A stretch of DNA of 64,000 bases, taken from positions 1-64,000 of the forward strand of contig QFQP01000022.1 of NCBI GenBank assembly GCA_003243425.1, in the 5' to 3' direction. Shown piece by piece: positions 16,129 to 24,461 of this stretch. Each line of letters opens with the position of its first letter. Position 1 is the stretch's first letter. A program made the position numbers and the translations under genes. The notes under the pieces were generated by a model. That model was not told where the DNA came from. It ran no database searches and was given only the letters and a program-made list of their open reading frames with translations. This stretch comes from Archangium gephyra. GTDB lineage: Bacteria > Myxococcota > Myxococcia > Myxococcales > Myxococcaceae.

Positions 16129-16776
16129 GTGTCTCGCCGCCAGGTGGTGTCTTCATTCAACGCGTTGTTGGCTCCCTTCGTCGCTGGCGTGAACGCGCGG
16201 TGTTTCGAGCGGCGGCTCGTGGGCGATTTCGAAGGCATCGCGGCGGCGCTGGCGGCCCGTGCCGACGCCGAAGACGGAGTGCTGGTCGTCGACGAGGGCA
16301 CGCTGCGCGCGCTGCGTGGCGTCGATGAACGCGCGGTGAAGGTCGTGCTCGACGACGCAGCGCGCCTCTCGGAGCTCGGGCGTGAACCGCAGCTCAACGT
16401 CATCACGCGCTACCCACGCGATGCGCGCGGGCTCCCCGTCTCGGTCGACGTGCACTCGTTCCACGTCGACCGCGCGCCGGTCGAAGCCGACACGTTTCTG
16501 TGCACGTACGCCGGCGCGAGCAGTGAAGGGCTCGACAACGACGACGCGGTTCGGCTCATCGACGTTCCGCAGGTCGCAGACGCGCTCCGCTCGTTCGACC
16601 TCACGGAGGAGCACTTCGATCTGCACTACCGCATGAAGGCGGGTGCGGCTCCGTACGCGTTCGGTCTCGGGAATCTGTGGCGACTTGCGTGCGACTGGCC
16701 GGGCTCGCCGGTGCCGCCGTGCATTCACCGCGCGCCGCCACCTGATGCGCGGCCACGGTTGCTGCTGATTGCCTAA
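16129..16776 (+). CDS. DUF1826-like protein
   Basis: The 215-residue product has the segment DTFLCTYAGASSEGLDNDD in its middle and a C-terminal CIHRAPPPDARPRLLLIA, which resemble the conserved blocks of DUF1826 (a Thr-Tyr-x-Gly block, then an HR(A/S)P...R.LL end). Function is unknown; DUF1826 genes are sometimes linked to zinc metallochaperone loci, which is not the case here. The start is the GTG at 16129; upstream codons are out of character. Its stop overlaps the convergent FTR1 gene's stop by 4 nt. Confidence 0.5.
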   Translation: MSRRQVVSSFNALLAPFVAGVNARCFERRLVGDFEGIAAALAARADAEDGVLVVDEGTLRALRGVDERAVKVVLDDAARLSELGREPQLNVITRYPRDARGLPVSVDVHSFHVDRAPVEADTFLCTYAGASSEGLDNDDAVRLIDVPQVADALRSFDLTEEHFDLHYRMKAGAAPYAFGLGNLWRLACDWPGSPVPPCIHRAPPPDARPRLLLIA

Positions 16777-18575
16777 GCCGGCTTCCTGGCGGTGAGCTTC
16801 TTCTCGTTGCGGCTGAAGACGAACGCCCCGGTGGCCAGCAGCAGCTGGGCCAGCAGGCTCCACAGGTCGGGGAAGACGCCGAGCGCATCGACGCGAACGA
16901 ACGGAACGGGGCGAATCGGGAGAACGCCCAGCTCCTGCAGGCCGTGAACGCCCTTGCCGAGCAGCATCACCGCGGTCACCACGAGCGCGATGGTCGACGC
17001 CTTGAAGAGCGTCTGCATGGGCAGCTTGAAGCCGACCGTACGCACCATGACGATGAGGCCGAGCAGCGCGACGAGCCCCGCGACCGCGCCCCACACCGCG
17101 CCGTCGAACGAGTCCGCTGCGAGGCCCTGGAGGAACAACGCCGTCTCGAGGCTCTCGCGACCGACCGACGAGAACGCGATGAGGAACAGGCTCAGCGTGC
17201 TGCCCGAGGCCAGCGCCTGCGTCATCTCTCCGCGCACTTCGGTCATGTGCTTGCTGATGTTGGCGCGCGCGTTGAGCCACAGCGCCGCGTAGAGCAACAG
17301 GCCGACCGCCACGAGCGCGACGATGGTCTCGAGCCACTCGCGGTTCGCGCCGGCGAAGAACTGGTGCGCGACCGCGAACGCCACGCCACCGAACACGAGC
17401 GACGAGACCCACCCGGCGTGCACCACCCGGGCGAGCTGGGTGGCGTTCATCTTCTTGAGCACCGCGAGCAGCGCACCCACCACCACGACGGCTTCGAAGC
17501 CTTCACGGAGAAGAATGAGGAGCGCAGCCACGAACACCGCCCAGAACCCCGAGGCGTTCGTCGCGCTCTGGGCCTTGCCGACCAGCACCTTCACCTCCAT
17601 CACCTCGGCCTCGAAGTGCTCGCCGCTCTGGGCGGCGACGCGGGCGCGCGTGAACGCCTGCTCGAGCTGCATCACCAGCCGCTCGTCGCGCGCGCGCAGC
17701 ATCGGTTCGACCGGCTCGAGGCCGTTCAGGTACGCGTCGACCACCGCTTGCCGCGCGCCGTCGACGTCGCCCTTGGCGTACAGCGCGAGCGCGTCGTCGA
17801 GCAGCTTCTGCGCGATCGCGAGCGAGCCGCCGTCCTCCCTGGGCATCGCGCGCCGCAGGCACGCGACCTCGTTCTCTCCGTACTTCGCCGCGAGCTGCAC
17901 GTCGGTCGAGGTGGCCAGTTCGGCGACGCTCACCCGCGGCGGCACGTGGTCGCACGCAGGTTGTCGCAACGTGAAGATGTGGAAGGCCTGCGCCCAGCGC
18001 GTGTCTTCGGGCAGCGTGTCGAAGGCCGCCATGCCCGTGCCCGGAATGCCGAAGCTGGTGGTGTTGAACACCTTGTACGGGGTGAGCGTCGCCATGCGCT
18101 CCGCGTCGAGGAACTTCGCGGGCGGAGGATCGAGCGCCTTCGCGACCTCGGTGTCGGCGGCGCCGGTGACGCCGTGGCACGTCGAGCACACGGCTTCGTA
18201 CTGCTTCTTGCCGTCGTCCATCGCCGGGTAGCGCCTGGGCGCCTGCACCAGCTGCTTGTCTTTGGCGATCGACCGGGCGAGCGCTCCACAGCGCGGGGTG
18301 ACCTCGGCCGCGGGCTTCGCTTCACCGATGACGGCCTGGATGGTCTTCGCGCGTTCGAGGTACGCCGAGGCGTCTGCGCCGCCCGCCTCGAGCTGCTTGA
18401 CGACCTCGTCGGCGAAGCCGCGCTGCTCTTCGAGCTCGGCCTGATCGTTGGTGGCCAGCGCGTTCGCGTAGTCGCCTTCGAGGTACTCCAGCAGGCCGAC
18501 CACGCGGTGCCAGCGAGCGTCATCGGCGAGTGCGGAACTGGCGCACAGCAACACCATCAACGACATCGAGCGCAT
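16773..18575 (-). CDS. FTR1-family iron permease with N-terminal cytochrome c domain
   Basis: The 600-residue protein has a signal peptide, a heme-binding CSTCH at 130-134 in a cytochrome c-like domain, and a helical spacer (about 250-340). Then comes a seven-helix FTR1 permease with the two iron-binding motifs REGFE (357-361) and RESLE (473-477). FTR1 permeases import ferric iron coupled to ferroxidation; the fused cytochrome c may pass electrons from that oxidation. ATG 18575 is chosen because AAGGGG precedes it and a signal peptide follows directly. It is transcribed divergently from thyA, 57 nt away. The fusion is a known architecture in proteobacteria. Confidence 0.9.
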   Translation of the reverse strand: MRSMSLMVLLCASSALADDARWHRVVGLLEYLEGDYANALATNDQAELEEQRGFADEVVKQLEAGGADASAYLERAKTIQAVIGEAKPAAEVTPRCGALARSIAKDKQLVQAPRRYPAMDDGKKQYEAVCSTCHGVTGAADTEVAKALDPPPAKFLDAERMATLTPYKVFNTTSFGIPGTGMAAFDTLPEDTRWAQAFHIFTLRQPACDHVPPRVSVAELATSTDVQLAAKYGENEVACLRRAMPREDGGSLAIAQKLLDDALALYAKGDVDGARQAVVDAYLNGLEPVEPMLRARDERLVMQLEQAFTRARVAAQSGEHFEAEVMEVKVLVGKAQSATNASGFWAVFVAALLILLREGFEAVVVVGALLAVLKKMNATQLARVVHAGWVSSLVFGGVAFAVAHQFFAGANREWLETIVALVAVGLLLYAALWLNARANISKHMTEVRGEMTQALASGSTLSLFLIAFSSVGRESLETALFLQGLAADSFDGAVWGAVAGLVALLGLIVMVRTVGFKLPMQTLFKASTIALVVTAVMLLGKGVHGLQELGVLPIRPVPFVRVDALGVFPDLWSLLAQLLLATGAFVFSRNEKKLTARKPA

Positions 18576-18632
18576 GCGAGCCCCTTCACCCACTTTGAGA
18601 ACCGAAGTCAAAGTTCTGCTAGTGGCGAGCGC

Positions 18633-19481
18633 ATGTCGGAAGCCGCGTACCTCTCATTGCTGAAAGAAGTTCTGGAGCACGGTCGCGATCGAAAGGACCG
18701 CACCGGCGTCGGCACCCGCGGGCTCTTCGGCGGTCAGCTGCGCTTCGACCTGCGCGGCGCCTTCCCGCTGCTGACGACGAAGAAGGTGCACCTCAAGTCG
18801 ATCATTCACGAGCTGTTGTGGTTCGTGCGCGGCGACACGCAGGTGAAGTCGCTCCAGGACGTGGGCGTCACCATCTGGGACGAGTGGGCGACCGCCGAGC
18901 AGACCGCGCGCTTCGGCCGGCAGGAAGGCGATCTCGGCCCGGTGTACGGGCACCAGTGGCGCAACTTCGGCGCGACGAAGAAGGCCGACGGCACGTTCGA
19001 GAAAGACGGCGTCGACCAGCTCGCGCGGCTGATGCACGACATCGTCGAGAAGCCCAACAGCCGGCGCCTCATCGTGACCGGCTGGAACCCGGAAGAAGCC
19101 GACCAGGTGGCGTTGCCGCCGTGTCACACGCTCTTCCAGTTCCACGTGCAGGACGACGAGGTGTCGTGCCACCTCTACCAGCGCAGCGCAGACCTCTTTC
19201 TCGGCGTGCCGTTCAACATCGCCAGCTACGCGTTGTTGACGCTGATGGTGGCGCAGGCCGCGGGCAGGAAGCCGGGCGACTTCGTGCACAGCTTCGGCGA
19301 CGTGCACCTGTATTCGAACCACTTCGAGCAGGCCAGAGAGCAGCTCTCGCGTACGCCGCGCGCGCCGCCGGTGATGAAGCTGAACCCGGCGCGGAAGAAC
19401 CTGTTCGAGTTCCAGTTCGAGGACTTCACGCTCGAGGGCTACGACCCGCTGCCCGCCATCAAGGCGCCGGTGGCGGTGTGA
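18633..19481 (+). CDS. thyA: Thymidylate synthase
   Basis: The 282-residue protein is ThyA: it methylates dUMP to dTMP with methylene-tetrahydrofolate, giving dihydrofolate. It has the N-terminal DRTGVGT phosphate loop, catalytic Cys in ALPPCHTLFQF (Cys164), CHLYQRSADLFLGVPFNIASY and HLYSNH. Length is slightly above the E. coli enzyme (264). ATG 18633 is used because the homology starts there; the open frame extends far upstream only because it is antisense to the FTR1 gene. It overlaps folA as GTGA, so synthesis and recycling of folate are coupled. Confidence 0.97.
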   Translation: MSEAAYLSLLKEVLEHGRDRKDRTGVGTRGLFGGQLRFDLRGAFPLLTTKKVHLKSIIHELLWFVRGDTQVKSLQDVGVTIWDEWATAEQTARFGRQEGDLGPVYGHQWRNFGATKKADGTFEKDGVDQLARLMHDIVEKPNSRRLIVTGWNPEEADQVALPPCHTLFQFHVQDDEVSCHLYQRSADLFLGVPFNIASYALLTLMVAQAAGRKPGDFVHSFGDVHLYSNHFEQAREQLSRTPRAPPVMKLNPARKNLFEFQFEDFTLEGYDPLPAIKAPVAV

Positions 19482-19951
19482 AGCCCCTGGCGCTCATCGT
19501 CGCGCAGTCGCGCAACCGCGGCATCGGCCTCGCCGGCAAGCTGCCGTGGCACGTGCCGGAAGATCTCAAGCGCTTCAAGGCGCTCACCACCGGCCACGCG
19601 ATTCTCATGGGCCGCAAGACGCACGAGTCGATCGGTCGTGCGCTGCCCGGCCGCCGCAACGTGGTGCTCACGCGTACACCGGCGGTGTTCACCGGCTGTG
19701 AGTCGGCCGGCTCGCTCGACGCGGCCCTGCGGCTGGTGGCCGATGACGCGATGCCGTTCATCATCGGTGGTGCGCAGCTCTACGCCGACGCGTTGCCGCG
19801 CGTGACGCACGTGTTCCTCACGCAGCTCGAGAAGGACACCGAAGCCGACACCTTCTTTCCCGAGCTGAATCCGACGGAGTGGCGCGAGGTGAAGCGCGCG
19901 CGCGGCGCGACCGGGGGCGTGGAGTTCATCGACCTGGAGCGCGTCAGGTGA
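19478..19951 (+). CDS. folA: Dihydrofolate reductase
   Basis: The 157-residue protein reduces dihydrofolate to tetrahydrofolate with NADPH, regenerating the cofactor consumed by ThyA. Motifs: GIGLAGKLPWHVPEDLKRFK, with the substrate-binding acid Asp29; ILMGRKTHESIGRALPGRRN; and IIGGAQLY. The GTG start at 19478 shares bases with the thyA stop, a 4-nt GTGA overlap. It ends in another GTGA overlap with the first DUF2378 gene. Identification is secure. Confidence 0.96.
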   Translation: MKPLALIVAQSRNRGIGLAGKLPWHVPEDLKRFKALTTGHAILMGRKTHESIGRALPGRRNVVLTRTPAVFTGCESAGSLDAALRLVADDAMPFIIGGAQLYADALPRVTHVFLTQLEKDTEADTFFPELNPTEWREVKRARGATGGVEFIDLERVR

Positions 19952-20508
19952 GCGTGCCCGCGAGCGATCGACTGGTGTTCTCGCAGACCGTCGAGGGGCT
20001 CTTTCTGCGCGCGCTCAAGGAGCGGCTGACGGAGCGGCTCAAGGACCGCCTCGCGAAGGAAGCGGGCATCGACCTGCGCGCGCCGCTCAAGCCCGGCTAC
20101 TCGCTCGACTCGTGGGACACGGCGGTCACCGTCGCCGCCGAAGAGCTGCACCCGAAGGTCGAGCTCGCCGTGGCCTTCGAGCTGCTCGGCGCCGCGCTCA
20201 CGCAGGGCTACTTCGACACCATGGTGGGCTCGGCGCTGGCGGCGATGCTGCGGCTCATCGGCCCGCCACGCGCGATTCGCCGCATCGAACGCAGCCTGCG
20301 CAGCGGCAACAACTACAGCCAGACCAGCCTCACCGAGCTCTCGCCGAGTCACTTCGAGATTCACACCAACGAGACCGGGCGGCTGCGCGACAACCTGCGC
20401 GGCGTGATTCGTCGCGGCATGGAGGTGGCCGGCGCCAGGAACGTTCGCTGCACGGTGCTGCGCTTCGACGAGACGAACACCGTGTACGACATCGAGTGGG
20501 ACCCATGA
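19948..20508 (+). CDS. DUF2378 family protein (first of tandem pair)
   Basis: The 186-residue protein matches the DUF2378/TIGR02265 family, a paralogous family first noted in Myxococcus xanthus. Conserved blocks are VFSQTVEGLFLRAL at the N-terminus, the central SWDTAVTVAAEEL, GAALTQGYFDT, MLRLIGPPRA and RSGNNYSQT. No catalytic motif is evident and function is unknown; some relatives are linked to regulatory proteins. GTG 19948 is chosen because of the GTGA overlap with folA. It is followed by a second, diverged copy, also in a 4-nt overlap. Confidence 0.9.
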   Translation: MSVPASDRLVFSQTVEGLFLRALKERLTERLKDRLAKEAGIDLRAPLKPGYSLDSWDTAVTVAAEELHPKVELAVAFELLGAALTQGYFDTMVGSALAAMLRLIGPPRAIRRIERSLRSGNNYSQTSLTELSPSHFEIHTNETGRLRDNLRGVIRRGMEVAGARNVRCTVLRFDETNTVYDIEWDP

Positions 20509-21044
20509 CCCGCATCGTCTACGGGCGCGTCTTCGAGGCGCTCTTCATCGTGGGCCTCAAGGGGCAGATGACGACGTCGCTCGAGCATCGTCTCCAGGCG
20601 GAGCTGGGCGTGAACCTGAACGAGCTCAAGCACAGCTACCCGCACGCGACGTGGGAGCGCGCGGTGGGCATCGCCGCCGAGGAGCTCTACTCCGACCTCA
20701 AGCGTGAAGACGCGTACGCGCTGCTGGGTGAGCTGCTCACCGCGGGCTACTTCATCACGCCGATGGGCATCGTCGCCTCGGCCACGATGCGGTTGCTGGG
20801 CCCCAACCGCGCGATGCAGCGCATCGATCACATGATCAGCACTGCGAACAACTACTTCGAGAGCCGCGCCATTCGCCACGCCGACAATCACTTCTCGGTG
20901 CTGATGAACGAGCCCGGCCCCTTGCGCGACATGGTGCGCGGCTCGTTGCAGTACGGGTTCGGCGTGTGCGGCGGCAATGACGCGCGCTGTGAAGTGAAGG
21001 GCTTCGACGCCGAACAGGCGATTCTCGACATCAGCTGGGCATGA
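20505..21044 (+). CDS. DUF2378 family protein (second of tandem pair)
   Basis: The 179-residue protein is a diverged paralogue of its upstream neighbour, with the same blocks in the same order: VYGRVFEALFIVGL, ATWERAVGIAAEELY, GELLTAGYFITPMG, MRLLGPNRAMQRI and STANNYFES. The ATG at 20505 overlaps the previous stop (ATGA). The pair probably arose by tandem duplication and could form a heteromer; that is inference. Function unknown. Confidence 0.9.
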   Translation: MTRIVYGRVFEALFIVGLKGQMTTSLEHRLQAELGVNLNELKHSYPHATWERAVGIAAEELYSDLKREDAYALLGELLTAGYFITPMGIVASATMRLLGPNRAMQRIDHMISTANNYFESRAIRHADNHFSVLMNEPGPLRDMVRGSLQYGFGVCGGNDARCEVKGFDAEQAILDISWA

Positions 21045-21111
21045 GCCCGGCTGGCGCACGGAAGCTGCGGTGCGAACGCGCCGCGACATCAACTGGGACA
21101 CCTGAGGACGC

Positions 21112-21660
21112 ATGAAGATCTACACGAAGACCGGCGATGGCGGAGCGACCTCACTGTTCGGCGGCGGGCGTGTGCAGAAGGACGACGCGCGGGTGATGGC
21201 GTACGGCGAGGTCGACGAGCTCAACTCCGTGCTCGGGCTCGCGCGCGCAGAAGGGCTGGGCAAGCTCGACGCGCTGGTCAACGCGCTGCAGGACCAGCTG
21301 TTCACCGTCGGCTCGATCCTGGCGACGCCGAAGGACAGCGCGGCCGCCGAGCACATTCCGCAGCTCCAGCCGGCGTGGGTCGACGCCATGGAGAAGGCCA
21401 TCGACGGCTTCGACACCGAACTTCCGCCGCTCAACGCCTTCGTGTTGCCCGGTGGAACGAAGACCGCGGCGCTGCTGCACCTGGCGCGAACCGTGTGCCG
21501 TCGCGCCGAGCGCAGCGTGGTGCCGCTGCACCGTGACGGCCTCGTCGACGCGCCGGTGGTGGTGTACCTCAACCGCTTGTCCGACCTGCTGTTCGCGATG
21601 GCGCGGTACTCGAACTTCCTCGCGCGCGTGCCCGACGTGCCGTGGACGGCGCCGAAGTGA
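21112..21660 (+). CDS. PduO-type ATP:cob(I)alamin adenosyltransferase
   Basis: The 182-residue protein transfers the adenosyl group of ATP to cob(I)alamin, making adenosylcobalamin. The family motifs are clear: the ATP loop KIYTKTGDGGATSLFGG at the N-terminus, RVMAYGEVDELNSVLG, and the C-terminal RTVCRRAERSVV helix. The start ATG at 21112 follows GAGG. It stands alone after the DUF2378 pair with a 67-nt gap and is not next to other cobalamin genes, so it probably serves B12 enzymes encoded elsewhere. Confidence 0.93.
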   Translation: MKIYTKTGDGGATSLFGGGRVQKDDARVMAYGEVDELNSVLGLARAEGLGKLDALVNALQDQLFTVGSILATPKDSAAAEHIPQLQPAWVDAMEKAIDGFDTELPPLNAFVLPGGTKTAALLHLARTVCRRAERSVVPLHRDGLVDAPVVVYLNRLSDLLFAMARYSNFLARVPDVPWTAPK

Positions 21661-21663
21661 AGG

Positions 21664-22026
21664 TCACTCGCTGAGGTCGAGCTGTACGCCGCGCTCGCGC
21701 ATCACGTCGGTGAGCGTGTCGAACAGCGTCTGGCCTTCACCGCGCCGCGCAGCCGCCAGGCGGAGCTCGAAGGTCTTGCGGTTCGACGGGTGCACTTTCG
21801 CCAGCCGCTCTTCGAGCCAGCGCGCCGTCTCTTCGTGGCCGAGCTGTTCACGTGACCGCGACCCGTGCAGCCAACGCACCGGGCGGCCGGGCTCCAACAG
21901 GTCGGCGAACGCGTCGAGGTTGCGGCCCCAGCGCTGACCGTCGAACAGCGCCCTGGTGACCTCGTCCCAGAAGCCCTCGAGGCCATCGAAACGTGAACCG
22001 TCGATGATGCGTGGCGCGGAGGACAT
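21664..22026 (-). CDS. Barstar family protein
   Basis: The 120-residue protein resembles barstar, the inhibitor of the ribonuclease barnase. It has the N-terminal IIDGSRFDGLEGFWDEV (strand-helix, DG motif), the WGRNLDAFADLL helix that contacts barnase in the prototype, and an RWLHGSRSREQLG strand. An added C-terminal stretch (from about residue 70) makes it longer than classic barstar (about 90). No ribonuclease gene is adjacent, so it is an orphan here. It is convergent with the adenosyltransferase gene and divergent from the M48 gene. Confidence 0.8.
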   Translation of the reverse strand: MSSAPRIIDGSRFDGLEGFWDEVTRALFDGQRWGRNLDAFADLLEPGRPVRWLHGSRSREQLGHEETARWLEERLAKVHPSNRKTFELRLAAARRGEGQTLFDTLTDVMRERGVQLDLSE

Positions 22027-22048
22027 GACGTCATTCTAAGGACGCACG

Positions 22049-23161
22049 ATGGCTTCGCGCGAATCGTCCAGGAGAGTCAGGCTCGTCATCGGTGTCGTCA
22101 TCGCGCTGGCGTCGGTGGTGGCGTTCTTCGCGAAGAGCACCACCAACGAGATCACCGGCGAGGTGCAGCAGGTCTCGCTCTCACCGCGGCAAGAAGTGCA
22201 GCTGGGGCTCTCGGCCGCGCCGTCGCTCACCCGGCAGTACGGAGGCGAAGCCGACCCGGCCATCACGCGCTACGTCGAATCGGTCGGCAAGCGCATCGTC
22301 GCGCGCAGCGCGGCTTCGAAGTCGCAGTACCAGTTCCACTTCGTGGTGCTCGCCGACCAGCGCACCATCAACGCCTTCGCCCTGCCCGGCGGCCCGGTGT
22401 TCATCACGCAGGCGCTGCTCTCGCGCCTCGGCGACGAAGCGCAGTTGGCTGGCGTGCTCGGTCACGAGATCGGCCACGTCCTCGCGCGCCACGGCTCGCA
22501 ACAGCTGGCCAAGCGGGAGCTCACGCAGGGCCTCGTCATCGCCACCGGCGTCGCCGCCGACGATCACCGCAACGCGCAGCTCGCCGCGGTCGTCGGCCAG
22601 CTGGTGGTCATGAAGTACGGCCGCGACGACGAGCTCGAGTCAGACGCGCTCGGTGTGCGGCTGATGGCGGAGGCCGGCTACGACCCCACCGCGATGCTCG
22701 ACGTGCTGCGCGTGCTCAAGGCGGCAGGCGGCGGCGGTCGCAACGTGGAGTTCTTCTCGACGCACCCCAACCCCGACAACCGCATCGGCCTGATTCAGGA
22801 CGCCATCGACAAGGCGCCGAAGGGTGGCGAGCGCAATGAGGAGGCGTTCAAGCAGGCCATCACTTCTCGCGGCGGGGATACCGCGCCTCCGCCTTCCGAG
22901 GCGAAGCCGTCGTTGCCGGCAGAAGCGATGCAGACGCTCGCGCTCATCGACGAAGGCGGCCCGTTCCCGTACCCGCGCGACGGCGTGGAGTTCGAGAACC
23001 GCGAAGGCCTGCTGCCCGCAAGGCCCGCCGGCTACTACCGCGAGTACACGGTGCGAACGCCCGGGGTGAAGTCGCGCGGTACGCGGCGCATCGTCACGGG
23101 GCAGGGCGGCGAGCGGTACTACAGCGACGACCACTACGAATCCTTCACGCGCGTGAAGTGA
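22049..23161 (+). CDS. M48 family metalloprotease
   Basis: The 370-residue protein has one N-terminal hydrophobic helix (residues 11-28, anchor or signal), then an M48 catalytic domain with LGHEIGHVLARHG (zinc ligands and Glu at 139-143) and the downstream ELESDALGVRLM (third ligand Glu). The THPNPDNRIGLI block follows as in BepA/LoiP-type proteases, which check outer membrane proteins. The last 80 residues are a low-complexity linker and a short domain of unknown role, with no TPR region. It should act in the periplasm. Identification of the family is firm; the physiological target is not known. Confidence 0.9.
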   Translation: MASRESSRRVRLVIGVVIALASVVAFFAKSTTNEITGEVQQVSLSPRQEVQLGLSAAPSLTRQYGGEADPAITRYVESVGKRIVARSAASKSQYQFHFVVLADQRTINAFALPGGPVFITQALLSRLGDEAQLAGVLGHEIGHVLARHGSQQLAKRELTQGLVIATGVAADDHRNAQLAAVVGQLVVMKYGRDDELESDALGVRLMAEAGYDPTAMLDVLRVLKAAGGGGRNVEFFSTHPNPDNRIGLIQDAIDKAPKGGERNEEAFKQAITSRGGDTAPPPSEAKPSLPAEAMQTLALIDEGGPFPYPRDGVEFENREGLLPARPAGYYREYTVRTPGVKSRGTRRIVTGQGGERYYSDDHYESFTRVK

Positions 23162-23170
23162 TTTCTCCGC

Positions 23171-23818
23171 TCAGTAGTAGCGGAGGTCGTCGTGGTCCTC
23201 CTCTTTCTTCTTCGGCTCTTCCTTCTTCTTTTCTTTCTTCGGCGGCGGAGGCGGCTCTTCTTCTTCTCGCGGCGCTGACTTCGCGGTCGCCTTCGGCTTG
23301 TCGTCGCGCAGGTCTTCTTCTTCCTTCTGCTTCGAGAGCTTCATCTCGATGACGTCCTGCTTCGGCTCTTCCTTCTTCGGTTCTTCCTTCTTCGCGGGCG
23401 GCGGGTCGTCGCTCTTGAGCTCGGTGCGGTTCGATTTCGGGAGCTCGTCTCCACGCAGCGCTTCCTTCTTCTTGACCGGCTCGTCCTGAACGGGCTCGTC
23501 GTCGCGCGCGACCTCGGCGGCCTTCTTCGACTTCTTCCTGGGCGCCTCGGAGTCGTCGCTGCCGCGCTTCTGATCGAGTGAGCCCTCGTCGAGGCCGTTG
23601 TCTCTGACCGTCATCTCGCGTTCGTTGCAGCGGCGCGCGAGCTTGTTGCACTTGTTGGTGCACTTCTCGAACTTCTTCTTCACGGCCACCTGGATCGAGC
23701 CGCCGAACTCGATGAGGCAGTCGTCTTTGCATTCGGTGTAGTCGTCGACGCACTCCTCGGCTCGCACGGCCAGGGGCGCCAACACCGTCAGACACACGAG
23801 AAATCGAAGCACGGTCAT
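23171..23818 (-). CDS. Secreted charged protein with C-terminal DHDDLRYY tag
   Basis: The 215-residue product has a signal peptide (TVLRFLVCLTVLAPLAVRA), then a small region with six cysteines (residues 24-60), then 150 residues of Lys/Glu/Asp/Pro-rich low-complexity sequence. The last residues, KKKEEDHDDLRYY, closely match the end of the PEGA protein at 61418-63403. The start at 23818 is preceded by AGGTGTAGG; an alternative ATG is at 23833. It overlaps nothing on its own strand; the divergent YiiX-like gene begins 46 nt away. No known function. Confidence 0.7.
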   Translation of the reverse strand: MTVLRFLVCLTVLAPLAVRAEECVDDYTECKDDCLIEFGGSIQVAVKKKFEKCTNKCNKLARRCNEREMTVRDNGLDEGSLDQKRGSDDSEAPRKKSKKAAEVARDDEPVQDEPVKKKEALRGDELPKSNRTELKSDDPPPAKKEEPKKEEPKQDVIEMKLSKQKEEEDLRDDKPKATAKSAPREEEEPPPPPKKEKKKEEPKKKEEDHDDLRYY

Positions 23819-23864
23819 CAGCCTACACCTCATGGCGGCACACACGTTGCTGTGGACGGAGCCC

Positions 23865-24461
23865 ATGGGTCTTTTGTTCCGAATGTTGTGTCTGGGTGCA
23901 CTCGTCGGAGTGGCAGGTGCGCCGCAGGTCGTCGACTTTCACAGTGGTGACGTGGTGTTGCAGGCCTCGAAGTCGCAGCGCTCGGCGCTCATTCGCAAGG
24001 CGAGCCGCTCGCCCTATTCACACACCGGTGTCGTCGAGGTGGCGAAGGACGGGGTGTTCGTCATCGAAGCCGTGCAGCCGGTGTCGCGGACACCGCTGGC
24101 GACGTGGGCGAAGCGCGGCGAAGGCGGGAAGGTGACCGTCCTTCGCGCGACAGACGTCGACGGTGAGCGGGTACTGGCCGCTGCGAGGCAGTTCCTCGGC
24201 CGCCCCTACGACGCGAAGTACCGCTGGGATGACGAGCGCATCTACTGCAGCGAGCTGGTGGTGAAGGCCTTCGAGCGCGGGGCGTCGCGCAGCGTCGGCA
24301 GGCACGAGCAGGTGAAGGACCTGGCGCTCAGCGCAGATGAGCTGGCGATGGCCGCGCGGCTGGGCGTGGTGCCCGAGCAGACGCTGGTGACCCCGGGGAG
24401 CCTGGTGGACGACGCGCAGTTCACGGTGGTGGCGACGAACGCGACCATTCGTAGCCGCTGA
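23865..24461 (+). CDS. YiiX/YebB-like NlpC/P60-type (permuted papain-like) hydrolase
   Basis: The 198-residue product has a hydrophobic N-terminus that reads as a signal peptide (LLFRMLCLGALVGVAGA), then a domain of the YiiX type. The catalytic residues appear in permuted order: His in SPYSHTGVVE and Cys in IYCSELVVKAFERG, the pattern of circularly permuted NlpC/P60 enzymes. Such enzymes hydrolyse amide or ester bonds in peptidoglycan or lipids. The ATG at 23865 is preferred over 23832 because a signal peptide follows directly. Its 3' end overlaps the convergent gene at 24421 by 41 nt. Confidence 0.8.
   Translation: MGLLFRMLCLGALVGVAGAPQVVDFHSGDVVLQASKSQRSALIRKASRSPYSHTGVVEVAKDGVFVIEAVQPVSRTPLATWAKRGEGGKVTVLRATDVDGERVLAAARQFLGRPYDAKYRWDDERIYCSELVVKAFERGASRSVGRHEQVKDLALSADELAMAARLGVVPEQTLVTPGSLVDDAQFTVVATNATIRSR

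Noticed and set aside
16944..18632. A very long open frame on the plus strand running upstream of thyA
   Set aside because: It is antisense to the FTR1 gene, is Arg/His/Glu-rich and loses all family features before 18633. High GC keeps such frames open.
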